From contig NZ_VEXQ01000020.1 of assembly GCF_006376615.1 (NCBI RefSeq), forward strand, positions 19,931-83,930: a DNA stretch of 64,000 nucleotides. Direction: 5' to 3'. The position numbers were made by a program, and so were the translations under genes. The first letter of the stretch is position 1. Every line of letters begins with the position of its first letter. Positions 57,547 to 64,000 of this stretch are shown here, piece after piece. Origin of the DNA: Buttiauxella sp. B2. GTDB lineage: Bacteria; Pseudomonadota; Gammaproteobacteria; Enterobacterales; Enterobacteriaceae. The notes beneath the pieces were generated by a model, which worked only from the letters and a program-made list of their open reading frames with translations, had not been told where the DNA came from and did not search any database.

Positions 57547-58905
57547 ATGAAGGCAAAAGCGATATTACTCGCCTCTGTTTTGCTTGTGGGGTGCCAGGCG
57601 TCAAGGCATGACGGCAACATCCAACAGCACGCACAGAGTCTGTCTGCAGCTGGTCAAGGTGAAGCAGGAAAGTACACAGGTACGCGATGGATGGACGATG
57701 GGACATACCTCGCAGATAACCAAAACTTGTGGAACTTCATTGGCGACGAGCTAAAGATGGGGATTCCGGAGAATACCCGGATTCGCGAACAGAAACAGAA
57801 GTACCTAAAGAATAAGAGCTATCTCCACGATGTAACATTACGGGCAGAGCCGTATATGTACTGGATTGCCGGGCAAGTTAAGAAACGCAACATGCCAATG
57901 GAACTAGTACTGCTACCCATAGTGGAGAGCGCTTTTGACCCCCATGCTACCTCTACTGCTAATGCCGCGGGCATATGGCAGATAGTACCTAGCACGGGCA
58001 GAAATTATGGTTTGAAACAGACTAAAGCATACGATGCACGTCGTGATGTAGTGGCTTCGACTACTGCAGCACTCGATATGATGCAGCGTCTGAATAAGAT
58101 GTTTGACGGCGACTGGTTGTTAACCGTGGCGGCGTACAACAGCGGCGAAGGTCGTGTACTGAAGGCAATGAAAGCGAATAAAGCACGTGGCTTACCCACG
58201 GATTTTTGGTCACTTTCACTGCCACGGGAAACCAAGATTTACGTACCTAAAATGCTAGCCTTGAGTGATATTCTCAAGAACAGCCAAAAGTACGGTGTAC
58301 GCTTGCCAACCACCGATGAAAGCCGTGCATTAGCACGTGTAGAAGTTAGTGATCCGGTTGAGCTAAGTCAGGTCGCTGAAATGGCTGGGATACCGTTAAA
58401 TACGCTGAAGACGTTCAACGCTGGAGTGAAAACTTCGACCGTTGGCAAGAACCAGCGATATGTAATGGTGCCTAAGAAGCATGCCGAACAACTAAAAGCC
58501 TCTTTGGCTTCTGGTGAAATTGCAGCAGTGCAACCTACGCTAGTCGCGGATAACCGCAGTAACGCAGGTGGCAGAAAATCTTATCGTGTTCGTTCAGGTG
58601 ATACCCTGTCGAGCATTGCCGCACGCTTAGGCGTTAGCGCTAAAGATTTGCAGAGCTGGAATGGCATACGCAGCGCACACATAAAAGTGGGCCAGACACT
58701 TAGCGTTAAAAGCGACGATAAGCGTTTAGCTAAAAATGATAGCATTACCTATAAGGTGCGTAAGGGTGACTCCTTGTCGAGTATCGCGAAACGTCACGGT
58801 GTGAACATTAAAGATGTTCTGCGCTGGAACGATGATACTGACGACCTGAAACCCGGCGATCAGTTAACGCTGTTTGTTAGCAATAATTCTACACCTGATA
58901 CGTGA
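57547..58905 (+). CDS. mltD: Membrane-bound lytic murein transglycosylase D
   Basis: MltD cleaves glycan strands to anhydro-muropeptides at the inner face of the outer membrane. The 452-residue lipoprotein has lipobox LVGC with Cys16, an SLT catalytic domain with Glu127 (LPIVESAFDPHATS) and AYNSGEGRV, and two C-terminal LysM repeats (about residues 343-386 and 402-446), each starting Y(R/K)VR(S/K)GD(T/S)LSSIA. Length equals E. coli MltD. Confidence 0.95.
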   Translation: MKAKAILLASVLLVGCQASRHDGNIQQHAQSLSAAGQGEAGKYTGTRWMDDGTYLADNQNLWNFIGDELKMGIPENTRIREQKQKYLKNKSYLHDVTLRAEPYMYWIAGQVKKRNMPMELVLLPIVESAFDPHATSTANAAGIWQIVPSTGRNYGLKQTKAYDARRDVVASTTAALDMMQRLNKMFDGDWLLTVAAYNSGEGRVLKAMKANKARGLPTDFWSLSLPRETKIYVPKMLALSDILKNSQKYGVRLPTTDESRALARVEVSDPVELSQVAEMAGIPLNTLKTFNAGVKTSTVGKNQRYVMVPKKHAEQLKASLASGEIAAVQPTLVADNRSNAGGRKSYRVRSGDTLSSIAARLGVSAKDLQSWNGIRSAHIKVGQTLSVKSDDKRLAKNDSITYKVRKGDSLSSIAKRHGVNIKDVLRWNDDTDDLKPGDQLTLFVSNNSTPDT

Positions 58906-58918
58906 TTGTTAATCAAAG

Positions 58919-58948
58919 AAAAAGGCACCTTAATTGGTGCCTTTTTTA
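58919..58948 (+). terminator. Terminator of mltD
   Basis: AAAGGCACC (58921-58929) pairs with GGTGCCTTT (58936-58944) with a run of Ts. Upstream As allow some use by the convergent yafE. Confidence 0.85.
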
Positions 58949-58956
58949 TTGCTTAA

Positions 58957-59724
58957 TCAGAACTTGAGCGCTTCCAGCATTACGATGTCGCTAGTAAATG
59001 AACCATCTTCCTGTAATTCAAAATAACGCTGCACTTCATCAGATGCACTTTTCTGATAAGCACGAATGGCATCAGCCATGACTGAAGGTGTTCGCATACG
59101 CGCAATCCAACTCGAATACTCCAGATTCAAACGATCACACAGCAAATTTTGCGTCACTAGCCCCGCGTCGTTAAACATACTCAACAGTTCTCCGCTGGAA
59201 TAATTGTGGACGTGTGAAGTGTCTCGTAAAGCTTCGACGGTTTGCAGCCAGATATCGAGAACAGGATGCCCGGGGGACATCACATCCATAAAAATAACGA
59301 CTCCGCCAGGTTTCAATACGCGTTTAACCTCACGCAAGGCTTTGCCGACATCATGCCAGTGATGAACTGAATAACGGCTAATAACAACATCAAATGAAGC
59401 ATCTTCAAATGGCAGAATCTCCGCATAACCTTGCTGGGTAGTGATATTCCTGATACCACGGCTTTGAGCCGCGTCATTCACCACTGTCAGCATCTGTTCC
59501 GAGAGATCATAAGCAACAACGTCTTTCACCAGAGTGGAGGCAACAAAACTAGCATGCCCCGCCCCACACCCCATATCTAGCAACCGCGCATTAGGATGGT
59601 CCGCCAAACGTGCGGCCAAACGCTCAAGATCGCGCCCTGCGGCATGCACAGCGCTGCTTAGATAGGCGCTAGCCTGCGAACCAAATTGTTGATCGACTTT
59701 GTCATGGTGAGATTGTGTTGTCAT
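58957..59724 (-). CDS. yafE: SAM-dependent methyltransferase YafE
   Basis: From ATG 59724 (MTTQSHHDKVDQQFGSQASAYL) the protein has 255 residues with a full class I methyltransferase fold: SAM motif I LLDMGCGAGHASFV, acidic VVAYDLSEQML, and VISRYSVHHWHDVGKALREVKRVLKPGG. It resembles UbiE/COQ5-type enzymes but its substrate is unknown. It is downstream of yafD on the same strand as in E. coli. Confidence 0.9.
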   Translation of the reverse strand: MTTQSHHDKVDQQFGSQASAYLSSAVHAAGRDLERLAARLADHPNARLLDMGCGAGHASFVASTLVKDVVAYDLSEQMLTVVNDAAQSRGIRNITTQQGYAEILPFEDASFDVVISRYSVHHWHDVGKALREVKRVLKPGGVVIFMDVMSPGHPVLDIWLQTVEALRDTSHVHNYSSGELLSMFNDAGLVTQNLLCDRLNLEYSSWIARMRTPSVMADAIRAYQKSASDEVQRYFELQEDGSFTSDIVMLEALKF

Positions 59725-59795
59725 TGTATTGTCCTTGCTTTTGATTATAAGTAAGGGCAGCACATAGGTCTGCCCAGTGGCAGACCTGACTAATC

Positions 59796-60599
59796 TTACT
59801 TCAGCTCAGGTATGCCGGGACGGAATTCGACTAGTAGAGGATTATGATCGGACGCACGAGTAACCAACACAGAGGCTTCTGTGACGTTTAAACCACGATA
59901 GAAAACGAAATCGAGTGGGCGACCAAAAGCACGGCGGCGATGGTCGTCTGTGAAACGGACTTCACGCAGAGTCATCTCGCGAGCAAAGCGGTAAAGCGCA
60001 TTCATGCGTGGGCGACTCCAGGTATTGAAATCTCCCGCCATAATAATCGGCCCGTTATGGTGGCCAATCTGATCGCCAATCGGACCCAGCTGCTTGCTGT
60101 ATACATCCACACCCAGGCTGAAATTCACAGCATGGATATTAACAACCATAAGCAGGCGGCCATCAGGTAAAGGATAAACGGTTACTAGCGCAGATTTAGA
60201 TAAGCGTAAAATCGGCTCTCTTTCGCGTAATGGGCAGCAGTAAACCGGATGGGCGGCAGATAAAGTCATGACACCGGAAGGGTGCTGAGGTAAAACAAAT
60301 GCCGGGACTTGGTCTGCGGCTAAATAATTACTGGTGGCAAAATTTACCAATTCGGGCGTGGTTTGCGCTTCCTGTAATAAAACCAGATGGGCATCTTTAC
60401 CAAAGTTTTGCAGTACTGATAGCCATTCAGCCCGCTGCTGTTTGAAGATATTCCATACTAATACTTTTAAGGACCCCTCACTTGGCAAGGGCTCTCCGGG
60501 TGGCAATGCCTGACCTATAGTTGCAAAGGAGCCAGGAGGCAGAATGCGTTCTGCTGGCTGACCGGCAACATATCTCATGGCATAAGTATTTTTGCGCAC
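59796..60599 (-). CDS. yafD: Endonuclease/exonuclease/phosphatase family protein YafD
   Basis: This 267-residue protein matches E. coli YafD (266) from GTG 60599 ([24 protein letters not shown]). EEP-fold motifs are [37 protein letters not shown] and the final [10 protein letters not shown]. Its function is uncertain; it is a predicted metal-dependent phosphodiesterase or phosphatase. An alternative TTG start at 60638 adds 13 residues. Confidence 0.9.
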   Translation of the reverse strand: MRKNTYAMRYVAGQPAERILPPGSFATIGQALPPGEPLPSEGSLKVLVWNIFKQQRAEWLSVLQNFGKDAHLVLLQEAQTTPELVNFATSNYLAADQVPAFVLPQHPSGVMTLSAAHPVYCCPLREREPILRLSKSALVTVYPLPDGRLLMVVNIHAVNFSLGVDVYSKQLGPIGDQIGHHNGPIIMAGDFNTWSRPRMNALYRFAREMTLREVRFTDDHRRRAFGRPLDFVFYRGLNVTEASVLVTRASDHNPLLVEFRPGIPELK

Positions 60600-60749
60600 G
60601 TTTTTGCTAATGACCTCTGTAACTAAAGAAGCCTCCAATTCGAAGGCTGTCTTTCAGTTATAGGGACTTTAGTGCCGAGTTTCAACGACCAATTCAAACC
60701 ATTGATGAACAAGACCGTAAGTAATTGCTAACAGCCTTGCTGCAATTAG

Positions 60750-61925
60750 CTAGCCGATGGCAACTTCACGACGCGTCTCAAGACGGCCACTTAAGTTAAT
60801 CAGTAAGAGTGCCCCTGCGACAATAACCGCTCCAATCCATGGAGTTTGGGCCAAACCAAAGCTCTGTACTGTTTGACCACCGATAATTGAACCTAACGCG
60901 ATACCGACGTTAAAAGCGGCGATATTCAGTCCAGAGGCGACATCTACAGCATTTGGCGTATATTGCTCAGCTTTTTGCACAACGTATACCTGCAAGCCAG
61001 GTACATTACCGAAGGCGAAAACCCCCATCACCAACACAGTAACTAAAGCACCAATATGCGAACTTGCAGTGAACTGAAAGACCAACAGTAATGCTGCAAG
61101 TGCAGCAAAAATGAATTTTAACGCAGGCACTGCGCCATGTCGGTCGGCAAGTTTCCCACCCCAGATATTACCAATCGCAACTGAGACACCGTACCCCAAC
61201 AAAATCCAACTAACTGCTGCCGGCGAATAACCCGCAAGGTTTTGCATCATCGGGGCAAGGAAAGTAAATGCGGTAAATACGCCGCCATAACCCAATGCTG
61301 TAATCGCATAAATGATCAGCAAGCGAGGATGGGTCATTACTTTCAGTTGATCTTTTAAGCTGGCAACTGCGCGTGTTGGAATATTTTTTGGGATCAGAAT
61401 AGTACTGCAAATTAAAGCGATTACGCCGATTACAGAAACCGCGAGGAATGTTTCACGCCAGCCAAAATGTTGGCCGATAAATGTCCCCAGTGGAACACCG
61501 GTCACCAAAGCAACCGTCAGGCCACCAAACATAATCGCAATTGCAGAGGCTGCCTTTTCTTTCGGTACAAGGCTAGTTGCAATGGTAGAACCAACCGAGA
61601 AGAAGACTCCATGCGCAAGTCCAGTCAACAGTCGCGCAGCGACTAATGTTTCATAGTTCGGAGAAAGCCAGGCTAACAAATTACCTGCTGTGAAAAGCAC
61701 CATCAGGCCAATAAGCAGCTGTTTACGTGGAAGTTTTCCGGTTAATGCAGTCAACACAGGAGCTCCGACTGCAACTCCTAATGCATAAATAGAAACCAGT
61801 AATCCGGCAGAGGGTAATGAAATTGATAGTTGCTCAGCAATAGTGGGTACCAGTCCAACAATAACAAATTCGGTAGTCCCGATTGCAAATGCACTGATAG
61901 TCAGTGCCAGTAGTGCCAGAGGCAT
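60750..61925 (-). CDS. MFS exporter of the DHA1 AraJ/YdhP type
   Basis: This is a 391-residue inner-membrane transporter with about 12 helices. Helix 1 (ISAFAIGTTEFVIVGLVPTIA), the loop LTGKLPRKQLLIGLM, and GNIWGGKLADRHG between helices 8 and 9 are typical of the AraJ/YdhP/Cmr group. Substrate unknown; export of drugs or sugars is likely. It lies between yafC and yafD, where E. coli has no gene, and is divergent from the LysR gene yafC, which may control it. Confidence 0.82.
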   Translation of the reverse strand: MPLALLALTISAFAIGTTEFVIVGLVPTIAEQLSISLPSAGLLVSIYALGVAVGAPVLTALTGKLPRKQLLIGLMVLFTAGNLLAWLSPNYETLVAARLLTGLAHGVFFSVGSTIATSLVPKEKAASAIAIMFGGLTVALVTGVPLGTFIGQHFGWRETFLAVSVIGVIALICSTILIPKNIPTRAVASLKDQLKVMTHPRLLIIYAITALGYGGVFTAFTFLAPMMQNLAGYSPAAVSWILLGYGVSVAIGNIWGGKLADRHGAVPALKFIFAALAALLLVFQFTASSHIGALVTVLVMGVFAFGNVPGLQVYVVQKAEQYTPNAVDVASGLNIAAFNVGIALGSIIGGQTVQSFGLAQTPWIGAVIVAGALLLINLSGRLETRREVAIG

Positions 61926-61993
61926 GATTTACTCCATAACAGATGTCTTTTGATGACACGCAGTATGGCAAGATGGTTAAATAACAAAAATAT

Positions 61994-62016
61994 GCAAAAT
62001 CTCAATATAATTTTGC
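61994..62016. promoter_or_regulatory. Candidate LysR-type operator between the MFS gene and yafC
   Basis: GCAAAAT (61994-62000) and ATTTTGC (62010-62016) form an inverted repeat with a 9-base spacer, just upstream of yafC and within the 104-bp divergent region. The size and place suit binding by the YafC regulator. Confidence 0.5.
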
Positions 62017-62029
62017 TTCAGGAGCAATA

Positions 62030-62932
62030 ATGAAGGCTACCTCTGAAGAATTGGCGATTTTTGTCGCAGTTGTGGAAAGCGGAAGTTTTAGTCGTGCTGC
62101 AACTCAACTCGAGCTGGCTAATTCAGCTGTAAGCCGCTCAGTAAAGAAATTAGAAATGAAGCTGGGTGTAAGCCTGCTAAATCGCACAACTCGGCAGCTA
62201 AGCCTGACTGAAGAAGGTGAGCGTTACTTTCGCCGTGTGCAGCAGATCTTGCAGGAAATGGCAGCGGCAGAGAATGAATTGATGGAGTCACGGCAAAGCC
62301 CACGCGGTTTACTGCGCATTGACGCCGCAACACCTGTAATGCTTCATCTTTTAATGCCGTTAATTAAGCCATTCCGTGAGCGTTATCCTGAGGTGACACT
62401 TTCGCTCATCTCATCAGAGACATTTATTAACCTGATTGAGCGAAAAGTGGATGTAGCAATTCGTGTGGGCACATTGACAGACTCCACGCTTCGGGCCAGA
62501 CCACTTTTTACCAGTCGCCGTAAAATTATCGCTTCTCCTGAATATTTGGCTCAGTACGGTACACCACAAAGTGCTGAGGATCTTCAGGATCATATTTGTC
62601 TTGGTTTTTCTGAGACAGAGAGCCTGAATAAGTGGCCAGTCGCACAAGCTGATGGATTACGCTATGACATTGTGGCAGGGATAACATCAAACAGTGGTGA
62701 AACACTCAAGCAGCTTTGCCTAATGGGGAATGGCATAGCTTGTCTTTCTGACTATATGATTAATAAAGAAATCGCGGAAGGAAGTTTTGTCGAACTTCTG
62801 GCAGATAAACTTTTGCCGGTAGAAATGCCATTTAGCGCGGTGTATTACAGCGATCGCGCCGTGAGTAGCCGTATTCGCGCATTCATTGATTTTCTAAGTG
62901 AGCATGTTCAACAGCCCCCACAGGGGCTGTAA
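62030..62932 (+). CDS. yafC: LysR-family transcriptional regulator YafC
   Basis: This 300-residue regulator has an N-terminal helix-turn-helix (about 1-60: [32 protein letters not shown]) and a periplasmic-binding-like effector domain (about 90-295). CAGGAG precedes the ATG. It matches E. coli YafC in position beside dkgB. Targets are unknown; the adjacent divergent exporter is the obvious one here. It is convergent with dkgB with 7 bp between stops. Confidence 0.9.
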   Translation: MKATSEELAIFVAVVESGSFSRAATQLELANSAVSRSVKKLEMKLGVSLLNRTTRQLSLTEEGERYFRRVQQILQEMAAAENELMESRQSPRGLLRIDAATPVMLHLLMPLIKPFRERYPEVTLSLISSETFINLIERKVDVAIRVGTLTDSTLRARPLFTSRRKIIASPEYLAQYGTPQSAEDLQDHICLGFSETESLNKWPVAQADGLRYDIVAGITSNSGETLKQLCLMGNGIACLSDYMINKEIAEGSFVELLADKLLPVEMPFSAVYYSDRAVSSRIRAFIDFLSEHVQQPPQGL

Positions 62933-62939
62933 TGGAAAA

Positions 62940-63743
62940 TTAATCCCAGTTTGGAGCCAAGCCTTCTGGACTAACCAGACGATCATTACAATCCAGTGCT
63001 GCAATGGCTGCCATATCTTCCGCATCCAGCGTTAGAGTCTGCGCGTGTAGATTACTTTGCAGATTCTCACGCTTTGTAGATGAAGGAATGACTGCGTATC
63101 CCAGCATCATTGCCCACGCCAGAATCACCTGCGCTGGCGTTGCATTGTGCTTTTTAGCAATTCGCCCAATCACCTCATCTGACAGTGCTTTACCATAGGC
63201 AAGCGTCATATAAGAGGTAATGTGAATATCATGTTCATGCGCCCAATCAACCACTTTGCAGTTTTGCAGGTAAGGTGAAAGCTCAATTTGGTTAGTAGCA
63301 ATATTCTCTGCACCTACCGCATCAATTGCTTGTTGCATCAGGTCTATGGTGAAGTTAGAGATGCCAATCTGGCGCGTCAGCCCTTCATTTTTTGCTTCCA
63401 GCAATGCCTGCATAAACTCTGCTACCGGAACGGCATCATTTGGTGATGGCCAGTGAATGAGCGTCAAATCAACATAATCAGTACGCAATTTGCGTAAGCT
63501 TTCTTTCAAGCTTGGGATTAGTTTGTCTTTGCTAAGATTCTCAATCCAGATTTTGGTAGTGATAAATAACTCATCACGAGATACGCCACTTTCTTCAATT
63601 GCCTGTCCTACAGCCGCTTCATTGTCATAGATTTGTGCGGTATCAACGGTGCGATAACCCAGCTCTAAAGCTGTTTTTACTGATGCTATAACCACATCGT
63701 CTTTTAAGCGAAAAGTACCTAAACCAAATGCAGGAATTGTCAT
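62940..63743 (-). CDS. dkgB: 2,5-diketo-D-gluconate reductase B (aldo-keto reductase)
   Basis: DkgB is an NADPH-dependent aldo-keto reductase with activity on methylglyoxal and 2,5-diketogluconate. The 267-residue TIM-barrel protein has the signature [18 protein letters not shown] with catalytic Asp and Tyr, LTLIHWPSP with the active-site His, and the cofactor segment [14 protein letters not shown]. It is the first gene beyond the rRNA-operon tRNA-Asp, as in E. coli. Confidence 0.94.
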   Translation of the reverse strand: MTIPAFGLGTFRLKDDVVIASVKTALELGYRTVDTAQIYDNEAAVGQAIEESGVSRDELFITTKIWIENLSKDKLIPSLKESLRKLRTDYVDLTLIHWPSPNDAVPVAEFMQALLEAKNEGLTRQIGISNFTIDLMQQAIDAVGAENIATNQIELSPYLQNCKVVDWAHEHDIHITSYMTLAYGKALSDEVIGRIAKKHNATPAQVILAWAMMLGYAVIPSSTKRENLQSNLHAQTLTLDAEDMAAIAALDCNDRLVSPEGLAPNWD

Positions 63744-63880
63744 TATTTACCTCGTTAGGGGATATGTATTGTTAATACGAGGATTATGACGGCATTCACT
63801 TTGCTGAAAAAGACAGATAAACACAGAAGACATTTGCGCTAAACGCAATAATAGAAAGGTATTTACCGGTTTTTAAACAA

Positions 63881-63915
63881 GAAAAAAGCCCTGAGTCTAA
63901 ACAGACTCAGGGCTT
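63881..63915 (-). terminator. Terminator after the rRNA-operon tRNA-Asp
   Basis: AGCCCTGAGTCT (63887-63898) pairs perfectly with AGACTCAGGGCT (63903-63914). Read on the minus strand it is followed by TTTTTTC, 7 bases after the tRNA. It should end the operon that enters the window from the right. Confidence 0.9.
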
Positions 63916-63921
63916 AATAAG

Positions 63922-63998
63922 TGGCGGAACGGACGGGACTCGAACCCGCGACCCCCTGCGTGACAGGCAGGTATTCTAACCGACTGAACTACCGCTCC
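63922..63998 (-). tRNA. aspU: tRNA-Asp (anticodon GTC), distal gene of an rRNA operon
   Basis: This minus-strand gene is identical over 77 bases, including CCA, to the tRNA at 54498-54574. In E. coli the tRNA next to dkgB is aspU, the last gene of rrnH after 5S rRNA. The window ends 2 bases before its 5' end, so the expected 5S/23S/16S genes lie just outside and are not seen. Confidence 0.96.
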
Positions 63999-64000
63999 AC

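Noticed and set aside
1..64000. CRISPR arrays, insertion sequences, prophage or toxin-antitoxin genes
   Set aside because: No regularly spaced repeats, transposase, integrase, phage structural or recognisable toxin-antitoxin frames were found.

Overview
The window is a 64 kb piece of chromosome from a member of the Enterobacteriaceae. Gene order and protein sequences follow the E. coli K-12 map from sbcC through proC, ddlA, sbmA, proBA, phoE, gpt, pepD, dinB, gmhA, fadE, dnaQ, rnhA, gloB and dkgB to a tRNA-Asp gene that in E. coli closes an rRNA operon. It is not E. coli. It carries a Na+-translocating NADH:quinone reductase operon and a large purine-ureide catabolic cluster, both better known from Klebsiella-like genera, and it lacks phoA, lac, argF and thrW at their K-12 positions. 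I do not assign a genus. I saw no insertion sequence, integrase, prophage or CRISPR array.

Layout. 1-5.2 kb: sbcC end, mak, rdgC, ppnP, aroM, yaiA, aroL, yaiI. 5.3-11.9 kb: proC, dgcC, psiF, iraP, an MdtG-like exporter, ddlA, yaiZ, yaiY. 11.9-21.5 kb: yaiW, a MarR-EmrA-EmrB-like efflux cassette, sbmA, a cysteine hydrolase, lpxP, a small exported protein and ampH; here the normally adjacent sbmA-yaiW and ampH-sbmA pairs have been pulled apart. 21.7-30.6 kb: proA, proB, phoE, crl, frsA, gpt, pepD, dinB. 30.7-36.8 kb: nqrABCDEF-nqrM without apbE. 37.3-42.9 kb: yafK, yafJ, gmhA, fadE, yafV. 42.9-54.5 kb: the purine/ureide cluster, abutting the 3' end of a tRNA-Asp gene. 54.5-64.0 kb: tRNA-Asp, dnaQ, rnhA, yafS, gloB, mltD, yafE, yafD, an MFS exporter with divergent LysR gene yafC, dkgB, and a second identical tRNA-Asp.

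How the ureide cluster works. The genes encode hydroxyisourate hydrolase, an allantoate amidohydrolase fused to OHCU decarboxylase, ureidoglycine-glyoxylate aminotransferase, an RpiR-type regulator, an oxamate amidohydrolase (HpxW), an AtzG/AtzE/AtzH-like trio (HpxX, HpxY, HpxZ), allantoinase (PuuE), allantoin racemase and an NCS1 permease. Together they could take 5-hydroxyisourate or imported allantoin through allantoate, ureidoglycine, oxalurate and oxamate to oxalate, releasing ammonia. Urate-oxidising enzymes are not in the window, and no oxalurate carbamoyltransferase is present, which makes HpxXYZ the natural candidate for the oxalurate step.

Most of the remaining genes are housekeeping: proline, shikimate, cell-wall, LPS and fatty-acid metabolism, and DNA replication and repair. 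Many convergent gene pairs are separated by clear hairpin terminators. Recognisable regulatory sites include a LexA box (dinB), a Pho box (phoE), a FadR-like site (fadE), a TrpR-like operator (aroL), and palindromes over the promoters of the MarR gene, yafC and the hpxU-hpxW divergon.
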